Shown: positions 1-7,614 of the stretch, in pieces
Layout of the letters: each line of letters begins with the position of its first letter
How positions within the stretch are numbered: position 1 is the stretch's first letter
From: Bacillota bacterium
Lineage (GTDB): Bacteria; Bacillota; Clostridia; Acetivibrionales; DSM-1351
Assembly (NCBI GenBank): GCA_023409265.1
Contig: JAEYHZ010000004.1
Location: 1-64,000 of the forward strand
Direction of reading: 5' to 3'
DNA length: 64,000 bases
Position numbers and translations under genes: made by a program
Notes under the pieces: model-generated
What the model was told of the DNA's origin: nothing
Seen by the model: the letters and a program-made list of their open reading frames with translations, nothing else
Database searches by the model: none

Positions 1-1
1 C

Positions 2-1015
2 CTGAAGAAGCTTGGAACCAAAATTTTTGCAGCAGGAGCAGCCAAAGTAACAAACGCCATAAGAAAAATGCTCACTCCCAAGGTCAAATTCAAGCTTGGA
101 AACGAGGAGCATCAGCTGTGGGTGGAAAAAGGCCAGAATAGAAATGTTGTAATGATGGCGAGTGATGAAAAGCCATTAGAAGATCAAATTAAAGCAGGAA
201 AAGTACCAAATACTGGAGAAGTAAATAGTGACTTAAAGAAAACACAGGATGCAAAGAATGAAAGAAATGCTACTCCTAATGTAAGTGAACTGGCTGGTAC
301 AATAGAAACTGTTACTTCCGGGAATAAGGGTAAAGATGATTCTAAGGGAAATAGTAATGTAACAGGAAAAGATACTTTAAAACCTGGTCTGTATGCTGGT
401 GAATCTATTCAGGCAAGAGGAAAGGGACGGGATTTTACTCGTGAAGAACGTAACAAAATAAACGAGATTGGCAGAAAAACAGGATGTCATACTTGTGGTT
501 CAAAAGATCCAGGAACTAAGAGTGGAGATTTCATTCTGGATCACCAACCACCAAGTGTGACAGTGTCTGATGGTACGCCACAGCGATTATATCCTCACTG
601 CAAGCGTTGTAGCTCAAAACAGGGTGGGACTTTAAGCTCACTAAAGAAGAATGAGGAAAAAACAACTAGTACAAAATGGGTTGACGATGACGGAAATATA
701 AAGTGGCCTCCAAATAGGGGGTTCCAAGGAGAACCAACGAAGATTACATTAAAACCAGGTACTCGTATAGATAGATATGGTTATGAGGGTGGAAATTTCG
801 TTTCTCCCGAAGGAACCCCATACAATCAGCGCTCGTTAGCACCAGGAACTGAAAGTAAACCATATAATGTATATAAAGTTGCTCAACCTGTTGACGTACA
901 AGGAGGTAAAATTGCCCCTTGGTTTGATCAACCTGGTGGTGGTATTCAATATGAATTCAGTAAATCAATTAGTGAACTATTAAAAGATAAAATATTGGAA
1001 AGAGCAGGTAAATAG
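2..1015 (+). CDS. polymorphic toxin, C-terminal part (HNH-like module + TNT NAD+ glycohydrolase domain), 5' end outside window
   Basis: The frame is open from base 2 with no stop, so this is the 3' end of a longer gene; the first ATG at 68 lies inside the protein. From the visible N-end it shows a pre-toxin stretch (GNEEHQLWV), a low-complexity linker, then a zinc/HNH-like module (CHTCG, DHQPP, HCKRCS) and a C-terminal domain with TNT signatures (WPPNRGF, IDRYG, FVSPEGTPY, APWFDQPGGGIQYE). TNT domains are NAD+ glycohydrolases that kill by depleting NAD+; the Gln of the GGGxQY motif is present. Two toxin-like modules in one chain are unusual. Two small immunity-type genes follow within 310 bases, as expected for a contact-dependent or secreted polymorphic toxin. 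The delivery domain lies upstream and cannot be seen. The TNT call is strong; the HNH-like module's activity is inferred. Confidence 0.8.
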   Translation: MKKLGTKIFAAGAAKVTNAIRKMLTPKVKFKLGNEEHQLWVEKGQNRNVVMMASDEKPLEDQIKAGKVPNTGEVNSDLKKTQDAKNERNATPNVSELAGTIETVTSGNKGKDDSKGNSNVTGKDTLKPGLYAGESIQARGKGRDFTREERNKINEIGRKTGCHTCGSKDPGTKSGDFILDHQPPSVTVSDGTPQRLYPHCKRCSSKQGGTLSSLKKNEEKTTSTKWVDDDGNIKWPPNRGFQGEPTKITLKPGTRIDRYGYEGGNFVSPEGTPYNQRSLAPGTESKPYNVYKVAQPVDVQGGKIAPWFDQPGGGIQYEFSKSISELLKDKILERAGK

Positions 1016-1016
1016 T

Positions 1017-1283
1017 ATGACGAAAAATGAATTACGTGAAAGACTTGTGCGTGAAAGTATTCCCCCCGATACATACAACCTTGAGGGTGGACTTCCTAAC
1101 GAAGCATACTGTCTTAATCAAGATAAGAATATATGGGAGGTGTATTATAGTGAGCGTGGTCAAAAATCTATGCTGAAACAATTTGAATTTGAGAATGAGG
1201 CTTGTGATTACTTTTATAAACTCCTAATTCAGATGCTGATTGATATGGATATTGTGAAAAATAATTTATCTGAAAGTGTATAG
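1017..1283 (+). CDS. probable immunity protein for the TNT toxin
   Basis: An 88-residue acidic cytosolic protein that starts one base after the toxin stop codon, so the two are translationally coupled. It has no signal peptide or membrane segment. The pattern GGLPNEAYCL followed by WEVYYSERGQK and an acidic FENEACDYF helix resembles small immunity proteins encoded directly after TNT-type toxins. The role, blocking the NAD+ glycohydrolase in the producing cell, is inferred from position and this pattern. No catalytic motif is visible. Confidence 0.65.
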   Translation: MTKNELRERLVRESIPPDTYNLEGGLPNEAYCLNQDKNIWEVYYSERGQKSMLKQFEFENEACDYFYKLLIQMLIDMDIVKNNLSESV

Positions 1284-1318
1284 CTAGAAATTTTAGTATT
1301 TTAATATGGGAGGAAATA

Positions 1319-1831
1319 ATGAATAGTAAAAAAATTCTTAATTGGATTGAGTGTGATGGTGGTCCTCATATTATATTGGAAAAACACCTTGTAGGAAAAT
1401 GGGAAGCTACTAATTGTACTTCACATTATGATAAAGCCTGCGAAATTGAAGACTATATCGGGTTACTGCCCGTAGCTGATGGATATGGAATTGTAATATC
1501 AGAGGATATTTCCAAAAGTACTTGGATTGAAGCCCAGGATAAAAAAGGTGGCTTTTTAGTGGTATTAAATTTCATTAAAGAGGGCATTGATGAAAATACA
1601 ATTATTGAGAATATTAGAGGGATAGATGAAAACTTATTTAAACCTTCTGAATTGCAGATTTCTATAAAAGACAAGAATTTATATCTTTTTGCTGCATGTG
1701 ATTATGGCCCGGATTGGATATATGGATATTCCGAGATAAGTTTAAAGCCTGGTAATTATACCATAAATACTTTAGAAAGATGTTTATTTGAAGATTGTAG
1801 CTTCAGAGTTCACCGACTTAAGAGCATATAA
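1319..1831 (+). CDS. Imm21-like immunity protein
   Basis: A 170-residue soluble protein preceded by a good Shine-Dalgarno (GGGAGGAAATA) ahead of ATG 1319. The N-terminal pattern WIECDGGPHIIL, then HYDKACEIEDYIG and a glycine-rich hydrophobic strand, matches the Imm21 family (WIexxGGPLill...DYdrAcxvxDYxG). It lies 35 bases after the first immunity gene and is probably in the same transcript. It may neutralise the second (HNH-like) module of the toxin or be an orphan immunity gene against competitors; the sequence does not decide between these. Confidence 0.65.
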   Translation: MNSKKILNWIECDGGPHIILEKHLVGKWEATNCTSHYDKACEIEDYIGLLPVADGYGIVISEDISKSTWIEAQDKKGGFLVVLNFIKEGIDENTIIENIRGIDENLFKPSELQISIKDKNLYLFAACDYGPDWIYGYSEISLKPGNYTINTLERCLFEDCSFRVHRLKSI

Positions 1832-2187
1832 ATACATATAGCTTTTTTTACTAAAATTAAAAAATAGGAAAATTATGGAAGTAGCAATTTTACATAAAAT
1901 ACTTTGTTATTCATCACCCCAAAAGTTGGAAAATAAATTAAGCAACAACTTGGGAATAAGTTCGGAAATCAATCTGGCTCATTTATTTTTATTTGCACTT
2001 AATTCTGTTAATGTTGAAATACAGGTATTACCGGATGGCTTCTTACCGCTGCTATTTTATGCTGTTTACTGAACAACACAATGGCTGCCATACTTTTGTG
2101 CTTTGGAATTCTGATTGTTACTTAATTGCATCAGTAGGGATTTACAAACGAAAAGGCACTTAACCGGCAATTACATCAAAAGCAAAA
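1832..2187. other. AT-rich non-coding spacer
   Basis: About 355 bases between the immunity genes and the convergent Cys-tailed protein gene. It contains one open frame (1875-2072, 65 codons) with a weak ribosome site and no recognisable family, which may be a remnant. I see no other structure apart from the terminator at its right edge. Confidence 0.4.
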
Positions 2188-2222
2188 AGGGACATCTGAC
2201 AGTATAGAAATCAGATGTCCCT
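2188..2222 (-). terminator. intrinsic terminator of the AnfO-region transcript
   Basis: A perfect 12-bp inverted repeat, AGGGACATCTGA/TCAGATGTCCCT, with an 11-nt loop. Read on the minus strand it is followed by TTTTTGCTTTTG. It sits 12 bases past the stop codon of the minus-strand gene 2235-3206. Confidence 0.85.
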
Positions 2223-2234
2223 AAAAGACAGGTT

Positions 2235-3206
2235 CTATCCCTTGCACAAGCTGCAGGTGCTGCAGTTCCCACAGGAAAAGTCCTGGGCAGCTTCAGGCAT
2301 ACTGTTGTTTACCACAGAAAATCTTGAGGTATACAGATCGTAAACCCTGGAACTATCTCCTTCAAATTTTACATGGTGTCCCTCAAAGGTTATCTTAAGG
2401 GGAACAATCATGAATTTGTTTTCCTCAAGAGGATCCGGCCTTAGAACCGGCTCCAGAATATCTACGGCACCATCCTTGTCAAAAACAGCAATTTTGCTGC
2501 TTGAGGTTATTAAAGAATGAATTGTTCCATTTTTTTTAAAGCATAATGAATTGGATTCTCCACTGATGCCAAGGGCGTTTTTGTCAAACGCATTTATGTT
2601 TCCGGCAGGTGTCGCAAGTGTTATCTCATAAGCAGGCTCTATGGATTTCAAGCTCCCGTCCTCATACAGGGAAAAGCCGATTCTTACAGGATACATATCC
2701 ACATTGCTTTTCAGTATGGCAGTCTCACCGGGCCAGAGAGTCAGAGCCTTTAAATTGCCGTTTTCATAGAAACAAAGACTTATAATTTTTGCCTTGAAGT
2801 TTCCGAAGGGAAACCTGAATTGAAATACCTCACAGAGCTGTTCTTCATCAGTTTCAGTCCAGTAGCCGCTTATTTTCCCATTGAGAGGGAAAAGGCGTTT
2901 AAGTGCACCGCTCTCATAAAATGTAACAAGTTCGGCTGGAAAGATTCCCAGGGAGGTAATAATATCTGTCTGTTTTTCCAGAGATATGCTTTTTACAGCT
3001 CCACTTTTGTAAAAGGAAATGGAATGATTGTATTTTCTTCTGACTTCCTCAGTGCCATATTTCGGAATAAACTCTCCATATCTGGTTTGTATGACATTTT
3101 CTTCATCGAGAATACAATCCTTCAACGTTCCGTCCTCGTAGCAGTATGAATCGGTAATACCCTTGAGCTCAGGAATTCTTGATGTTTTATTTATCATCTC
3201 GTACAA
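2235..3206 (-). CDS. MORN/YwqK-like repeat protein with Cys-rich C-terminus, nif-linked
   Basis: 323 residues, soluble. It is built of repeats of the form (F/L)YExGxLKxI (SFYKSGAVKSI, TFYESGALKRL, CFYENGNLKAL, SLYEDGSLKSI), the YwqK/MORN-like beta-hairpin pattern. The chain ends in CGNCSTCSLC, a cluster that could bind metal or an Fe-S centre. The start is TTG at 3206, chosen because AGGAGGGG lies six bases upstream; ATG 3197 is the alternative. It lies 55 bases downstream of the AnfO-like gene and ends at the terminator at 2188-2222, so it is probably its operon partner. The function is unknown; a nitrogenase-linked role is inferred only from context. Confidence 0.75.
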   Translation of the reverse strand: MYEMINKTSRIPELKGITDSYCYEDGTLKDCILDEENVIQTRYGEFIPKYGTEEVRRKYNHSISFYKSGAVKSISLEKQTDIITSLGIFPAELVTFYESGALKRLFPLNGKISGYWTETDEEQLCEVFQFRFPFGNFKAKIISLCFYENGNLKALTLWPGETAILKSNVDMYPVRIGFSLYEDGSLKSIEPAYEITLATPAGNINAFDKNALGISGESNSLCFKKNGTIHSLITSSSKIAVFDKDGAVDILEPVLRPDPLEENKFMIVPLKITFEGHHVKFEGDSSRVYDLYTSRFSVVNNSMPEAAQDFSCGNCSTCSLCKG

Positions 3207-3261
3207 AAATAACCCCTCCTTTAACTTTATTGATAGAAATTTTTTAATACTCTATCACGCT

Positions 3262-3900
3262 TTAACACTCGCAAACTTTTTTAAATATAGAAACTTTAAG
3301 TTTATTTGTATCCAGTTCTTCCACTGTATAGGTCATTCTTTTCTGAGGAAGAATTGCATCAAACCACGGAGGGATATGGCTGCACACAACCTCCAGCTTA
3401 TAAAACGGAGTGGTTTCTATAAAACTTTGAAGAGCCTTTTTTGAGGATATTTCAGGATATTTTTCCTGCAGTTCAATCAGATTAAGTTGATATACACCTG
3501 TGGTTAAGGTCGGAACAGGTGAAGTTGGAGTAGCATGGACTGAGTCAGCTTCAGCTGCCTTGGCGGAATCAGCCTGCAGCTCCCTGTCTATTTCTTCTAG
3601 TAACCGCTCTGATAAGACATCCGCTTCAAAAATATCGAAACCCATCCGCTCCAGGATATTATAAGGAAGACCTGTTACAGTTTTGCCTATTATTGTTCTG
3701 CAATCCTCCAGCTTCAGTATTGTAGTTCTGATGGAATCTCTTATCTCTGATACTGAAGAGGCTGTATTAAATCGGTATTTTATTTCATCCACTGCCTGCC
3801 ATACTTTTTCCCCAGGGCTGAAGACCAGCAGGCTTGTTCCGCTTTCGAAAGCTGACAGTTCGTTATTGCCGTTTATAATAACTGAAATTTTCCTTGCCAT
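3262..3900 (-). CDS. AnfO-like nitrogenase accessory protein
   Basis: 212 residues, soluble. It resembles AnfO, the accessory protein first known from iron-only nitrogenase operons. The N-terminal ISVIINGNNE strand followed by an acidic/aromatic segment, CRTIIGKTVTGLPYNILERMGF in the middle, and EIQEK-like then FIETTPFYKLEV and CSHIPPWFD near the C-terminus are family hallmarks. A low-complexity Ala/Ser/Thr linker separates the two halves. It is transcribed away from nifH and is followed by the Cys-tailed repeat protein. ATG 3900 has GGGGGA upstream. In this window the only nitrogenase is the molybdenum type, so the role here is uncertain. Confidence 0.75.
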   Translation of the reverse strand: MARKISVIINGNNELSAFESGTSLLVFSPGEKVWQAVDEIKYRFNTASSVSEIRDSIRTTILKLEDCRTIIGKTVTGLPYNILERMGFDIFEADVLSERLLEEIDRELQADSAKAAEADSVHATPTSPVPTLTTGVYQLNLIELQEKYPEISSKKALQSFIETTPFYKLEVVCSHIPPWFDAILPQKRMTYTVEELDTNKLKVSIFKKVCEC

Positions 3901-3930
3901 ATCAATTCCCCCTTGCTTCTTGAAGTAGAA

Positions 3931-3972
3931 TAAAATAAAAAAAAGCGAACTGAGTTGAATCTCAATGCGCTT
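3931..3972 (-). terminator. intrinsic terminator inside the leader of the AnfO-like gene (candidate attenuator)
   Basis: On the minus strand a 12-bp stem (3972-3961 with 3954-3943, one mismatch and one G-U pair) and a 6-nt loop is followed by eight U residues and a further U-rich run. It lies between the predicted minus-strand start site (about 3998) and the AUG at 3900, so it would stop transcription before the gene unless countered. Confidence 0.65.
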
Positions 3973-4004
3973 CTTTGCAACTTTTTTTATTCTAAATTTA
4001 TTTT

Positions 4005-4033
4005 ATTATATGTAGCATCATCGGATTAAGCAA
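4005..4033 (-). promoter_or_regulatory. sigma-A-like promoter for the AnfO-like operon
   Basis: Read on the minus strand: TTGCTT (4033-4028), 17-base spacer, TATAAT (4010-4005). The -10 box is perfect and the -35 box matches three of six. The start site would be about 3998. Confidence 0.5.
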
Positions 4034-4129
4034 CAGTTATTTATAAAAATGTGTGGCATTCAATAAATATTTGTCAATATTAAACAAAAACAATGTAAAA
4101 AACATATCTAATATGTACATTTTCGTGCA

Positions 4130-4158
4130 TTGTGAACAGGTAAATAAACCTTTATACT
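4130..4158 (+). promoter_or_regulatory. sigma-A-like promoter of the nif operon
   Basis: TTGTGA (4130-4135), a 17-base spacer and TATACT (4153-4158), ahead of nifH. Transcription would begin near 4165, giving a leader of about 240 nt. Confidence 0.55.
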
Positions 4159-4164
4159 CGTAGT

Positions 4165-4340
4165 ATGGCAGTTCAATAAAACCGACGACGAAGTCTCGTA
4201 TTCTAAAACAAGTCAAAAAAGACTTGAGGAATATTGAGACTTTTCTGTTTTATAAACTTGCATAATTAAATACCGATAGACGAAGAGGTCTTTAAACTTT
4301 GGCACAGATGCCTATGTTTAAAGGCCTTTTTATTTTATTA
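4165..4340 (+). ncRNA. structured nifH leader with a repeated motif and terminal attenuator
   Basis: The leader holds a nested stem-loop (4191-4197 AAGTCTC with 4236-4242 GAGACTT, enclosing CAAGTC 4209-4214 with GACTTG 4221-4226 around an A6 loop). The motif ACCGAC-GACGAAG at 4181-4192 recurs as ACCGATAGACGAAG at 4272-4285, the second copy abutting an intrinsic terminator. This layout is that of a riboswitch or protein-dependent attenuator. I do not recognise it as a known Rfam class. Confidence 0.5.
4287..4339 (+). terminator. intrinsic terminator upstream of nifH
   Basis: GGTCTTTAAAC (4287-4297) pairs with GTTTAAAGGCC (4316-4326), with an inner GGCA-CAGA-TGCC hairpin, followed by TTTTTATTTTATT. 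It lies 65 bases before the nifH start codon and so within the nif transcript. Confidence 0.8.
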
Positions 4341-4404
4341 AAAGCAACAAAAATAAAAAAATCCGGAAACGGCGCGTCCAGGCACGCAGATTGGAGGTAA
4401 TTTT

Positions 4405-5226
4405 ATGAGACAGGTAGCTATTTATGGTAAAGGTGGAATCGGTAAATCAACAACAACTCAGAACCTGACAGCAGGTTTGGGTGTTATGGGAAAGAAGATT
4501 ATGATTGTCGGTTGTGACCCGAAAGCAGACTCAACCAGATTGATTCTTGGTGGTCTTGCTCAGCAGACAGTTCTGGATACTCTAAGAGAAGAAGGCGAGG
4601 ATATAGACCTTGATCTTGTTATGAAAGAAGGATTCTCTGAAATCAAATGCGTTGAGTCAGGAGGACCTGAACCGGGGGTTGGTTGTGCAGGGCGTGGTAT
4701 TATCACTTCAATAGGCTTATTGGAAAGACTTGGAGCATATGAGGATGATCTGGACTACGTATTCTATGATGTTCTTGGTGACGTTGTATGTGGTGGTTTT
4801 GCAATGCCTATCCGAGAAGGTAAGGCTCAGGAAATCTACATTGTTGCAAGCGGTGAAATGATGGCTCTCTACGCTGCCAACAATATTTCAAAAGGTATTC
4901 AGAAATATGCAAAAACCGGTGGAGTAAGGCTTGGCGGTATCATTTGCAACAGCCGTAAGGTTGATGGTGAGGCGGCACTGGTAGAAGCCTTTGCTAAGGA
5001 ACTGGGATCACAGATGATTCACTTTGTACCAAGAGATAATATGGTTCAGCGTGCAGAAATCAATAAGAAGACGGTCATAGACTATGATTCTGCCTGCGAT
5101 CAGGCAGATGAGTACAGAACTCTTGCCAGGAAGATAGATGAAAACAAGTTGTTTGTTATTCCAAAGCCTTTGAAGCAGGAGAGACTGGAAGAATTGCTGA
5201 TGGAGCATGGAATACTGGACATATAA
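4405..5226 (+). CDS. nifH: nitrogenase iron protein NifH
   Basis: 273 residues, the usual NifH length. It is the ATP-dependent reductase that passes electrons to the MoFe protein. The P-loop GKGGIGKST is at residues 8-16; the [4Fe-4S] ligands are Cys94 (GVGCAGRG) and Cys129 (GDVVCGGFA); Arg97 is the residue ADP-ribosylated in organisms that have DraT. ATG 4405 follows GGAGGT at 4393-4398. It is the first gene of the nif operon, behind a structured leader with an intrinsic terminator, and is followed by the two PII genes. Confidence 0.98.
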   Translation: MRQVAIYGKGGIGKSTTTQNLTAGLGVMGKKIMIVGCDPKADSTRLILGGLAQQTVLDTLREEGEDIDLDLVMKEGFSEIKCVESGGPEPGVGCAGRGIITSIGLLERLGAYEDDLDYVFYDVLGDVVCGGFAMPIREGKAQEIYIVASGEMMALYAANNISKGIQKYAKTGGVRLGGIICNSRKVDGEAALVEAFAKELGSQMIHFVPRDNMVQRAEINKKTVIDYDSACDQADEYRTLARKIDENKLFVIPKPLKQERLEELLMEHGILDI

Positions 5227-5256
5227 CGTTGAACCGACGCGTTATAAGAAACCCAA
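5221..5256. repeat. short inverted-repeat element at the nifH 3' end
   Basis: ATATAACG (5221-5228) and CGTTATA (5240-5246) form a hairpin followed by AGAAACCCAA. The same flanks, ATATAACG and GCGTTATAAGAACCCAA, bound the much longer element at 28211-28373 before purF, suggesting a dispersed repeat family. Confidence 0.5.
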
Positions 5257-5286
5257 CTTAAAAATTAAGAAAAGGTGGATGAGATT

Positions 5287-5613
5287 ATGGTATTAGTAAG
5301 AGCGATTATCAGACCGGAAAAAACCGGGATAGTTTTATCGGAATTATTGGCAGCCGGATTTCCTGCTGTTACAAAAATGGACGTTTTCGGAAGAGGTAAG
5401 CAAAAAGGTATAGTTATTGGAGATGTTCAGTACGACGAAATTCCAAAGGAAATGCTTTTGATTGTTGTAAATGATGAAGATAAGGAAGATGTTGTAAAAG
5501 TTATCATGAGAAATGCTCGCACAGGAGAAAAAGGTAACTTTGGAGACGGGCGAATATTTATAAGCCAGGTGCTGGATGCTTACACGATCAGTACCGGAAA
5601 ACAAGGACTATAA
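5287..5613 (+). CDS. nifI1: nitrogenase-linked PII regulator NifI1
   Basis: 108 residues, PII (GlnB) fold. In methanogens and clostridia, NifI1 and NifI2 form a complex that binds and inhibits dinitrogenase in response to 2-oxoglutarate and nucleotides. MVLVRAIIRPEK at the N-terminus, GRGKQKG at the T-loop base and GDGRIFI near the C-terminus are typical. ATG 5287 is preferred over an in-frame GTG at 5275, because the AAGGTGG ribosome site lies at 5272-5278. It sits between nifH and nifD, the standard place. Confidence 0.93.
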   Translation: MVLVRAIIRPEKTGIVLSELLAAGFPAVTKMDVFGRGKQKGIVIGDVQYDEIPKEMLLIVVNDEDKEDVVKVIMRNARTGEKGNFGDGRIFISQVLDAYTISTGKQGL

Positions 5614-5626
5614 AGGAGGTTTTCTT

Positions 5627-6001
5627 ATGAAGGAAATTATGGCCTTTATCCGTACCAACAAGGTTAACAGGACAAAAGAAGCACTCGCAAATGCCGGCTT
5701 CCCGGCTTTCTCATGCAGACCCTGCCTGGGAAGAGGTAAAAAGAGCCTTGATGCTACGGTGTTGAACTACATCATGGAAACAGGAGATCTTCCTGTCTCA
5801 CAGGTGGGAGAAGCATTTACAGAAAGTGCAAGACTTATTCCAAAAAGGTTTTTTACTATAGTAATTGAAGACGATGAGGTGGATTTGGCGGTTAAAACAA
5901 TCATCAATGCTAACCAGACAGGTAATCCGGGAGACGGAAAAATATTTATTCTTCCCATCGATGAGACCTATAAGGTTAGAACCGGAGAAACCGTACTATA
6001 A
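5627..6001 (+). CDS. nifI2: nitrogenase-linked PII regulator NifI2
   Basis: 124 residues, the partner PII protein of NifI1. It shows MKEIMAFIRTNKVNRTKEALANAG, CLGRGKKSLD at the T-loop region and GDGKIFILPID at the end. NifI2 is longer than NifI1 through a larger T-loop, as seen here. AAAGGAGG at 5612-5619 places the start at ATG 5627, 13 bases after the nifI1 stop. Known role: post-translational switch-off of nitrogenase together with NifI1. Confidence 0.93.
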   Translation: MKEIMAFIRTNKVNRTKEALANAGFPAFSCRPCLGRGKKSLDATVLNYIMETGDLPVSQVGEAFTESARLIPKRFFTIVIEDDEVDLAVKTIINANQTGNPGDGKIFILPIDETYKVRTGETVL

Positions 6002-6021
6002 TTAACGGGGTGGTGAGGCAA

Positions 6022-7614
6022 ATGAATGCTAGAAATATTGTATTGGATAAATACGGCGCAAAGATATATAAAAACAGAAAAGAACACATCATGGAAGTGA
6101 CAGAGGAGACAAAAAATCAGCCAATTGCTGCCAATACCCGAACTGTTCCGGGAATTATTACAAATAGAGGTTGTTGTTATGCAGGCTGTAAGGGCGTTGT
6201 TCTCGGACCTTTGAAGGATGTATTGGTATTAACACACGGGCCTATCGGCTGTGGTTTTTATTCCTGGGGTACCAGAAGAAATAAGGCAAAGACCGATGAT
6301 GGCAGAAATTTCATTGAATATTGTTTCTCGACAGACCTTCAAGAGCCTGACATTGTATTCGGCGGAGAAAAGAAGCTGAAGCAGGCTATTAAGGAAGCAA
6401 TGGAGATATTTAATCCTAAATGCATCATGATATGCTCAACCTGTCCGGTTGGTCTTATTGGCGACGATATACACGCAGTTGCAGCAGAGGCAGAAAGAGA
6501 ATATGGAATTTCCTGCATGGCTTTCAGCTGTGAGGGCTATAAGGGGGTCAGCCAGAGCGGTGGTCACCATATTGCCAATAATACCGTTATGAGAAGGGTT
6601 ATTGGAACCGGTGATGCCCAGCCTTCCAGGAAATTCAAGGTAAATGTTCTGGGTGAATACAACATAGGAGGAGACGGCTGGGAAACAGAAAGAATTTTAA
6701 AGAGAATTGGTTATGAAGTAGTTGCGGTATTCACCGGAGACGGTAGCTATGACGCATTGTCCAAATCACACACTGCTCAGCTGAATCTTGTTCAATGTCA
6801 CCGTTCCATAAACTATATAGCTGAAATGATGAAAACAAAATATGGTATCGATTGGATCAAGGTAAACTTTGTTGGACTGGAAGCTACAATACAGTCACTT
6901 AGAGATATGGCTTTATATTTCGGAGATGCCGAACTGACAGCAAGAACTGAAGAAGTTATTTCGGATGAAATGGCAAGTATAGCTGAGGCAAAAAGCTACT
7001 ACTATTCAAAGTTAAAGGGTAAAACAGCTGCCTTATTCGTTGGAGGCTCAAGAGCTCATCATTTTCAGAAATTATTGGAAGACTTTGGAGTCAGGACAGT
7101 TCTTGCCGGTTACGAATTTGCCCATAGAGATGACTATGAAGGAAGAGCTGTTATACCGACAATAAAGGAAGATGCAGACAGCAAAAATATCGAACATATC
7201 GAAGTTGAAAAAGATCCCGAGAAATATCAGGCATTCCTTACAGAAGAACAGTATGAAGCCCTTAAATCAAAAATACAGCTGGAAAACTACTACGGAATGA
7301 TTCCCGAGATGGAAAACGGCAGTATTGTTGTTGATGATTTGAACCAATTCGAAACTGATGAATTTATTAAATTACTTAAACCTGACATTTTTTTCTCGGG
7401 AGTTAAGGACAAATATCAGATTCAAAAAGCGGGAGTTGTATCAAAGCAGCTGCACTCATACGATTACAGCGGCCCATATTCAGGGTTCCAGGGAGCAATA
7501 AACTTTGCCCGTGACGTAACAATGGGACTTTATACTCCGGCATGGGGACTTGTAACAGCTCCGTGGAAAAATAAATCAGTATTAAAGGCGAAACTAGCAG
7601 GAGGTGAACGGTAA
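6022..7614 (+). CDS. nifD: nitrogenase MoFe protein alpha chain NifD
   Basis: 530 residues, the alpha subunit of dinitrogenase. P-cluster cysteines are Cys51 (GCCYAG), Cys77 (GPIGCG) and Cys141 (CSTCPVG), spaced almost as in Azotobacter (26 and 64 residues). The FeMo-cofactor ligands are the Cys of LVQCHRS and the His of QLHSYDYSG. A segment of about 50 residues in the middle (around the DPEKYQAF region) is an insertion typical of clostridial NifD, explaining the length. Start ATG 6022 follows GGTGAGG; GTG 6010 is the alternative. The stop overlaps the nifK start by one base. Confidence 0.97.
   Translation: MNARNIVLDKYGAKIYKNRKEHIMEVTEETKNQPIAANTRTVPGIITNRGCCYAGCKGVVLGPLKDVLVLTHGPIGCGFYSWGTRRNKAKTDDGRNFIEYCFSTDLQEPDIVFGGEKKLKQAIKEAMEIFNPKCIMICSTCPVGLIGDDIHAVAAEAEREYGISCMAFSCEGYKGVSQSGGHHIANNTVMRRVIGTGDAQPSRKFKVNVLGEYNIGGDGWETERILKRIGYEVVAVFTGDGSYDALSKSHTAQLNLVQCHRSINYIAEMMKTKYGIDWIKVNFVGLEATIQSLRDMALYFGDAELTARTEEVISDEMASIAEAKSYYYSKLKGKTAALFVGGSRAHHFQKLLEDFGVRTVLAGYEFAHRDDYEGRAVIPTIKEDADSKNIEHIEVEKDPEKYQAFLTEEQYEALKSKIQLENYYGMIPEMENGSIVVDDLNQFETDEFIKLLKPDIFFSGVKDKYQIQKAGVVSKQLHSYDYSGPYSGFQGAINFARDVTMGLYTPAWGLVTAPWKNKSVLKAKLAGGER

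Noticed and set aside
1875..2072. 65-codon open frame after the immunity genes
   Set aside because: Weak ribosome site, no recognisable family and AT-rich composition; may be a remnant but cannot be supported as a gene.
2820..3444. Plus-strand open frames opposite the AnfO region
   Set aside because: They lie antisense to two well-supported minus-strand genes and show no family features.
4165..4340. ANTAR target RNA in the nifH leader
   Set aside because: The one clear hexaloop is A6 and lacks the conserved G at position four, so the class assignment is not supported.
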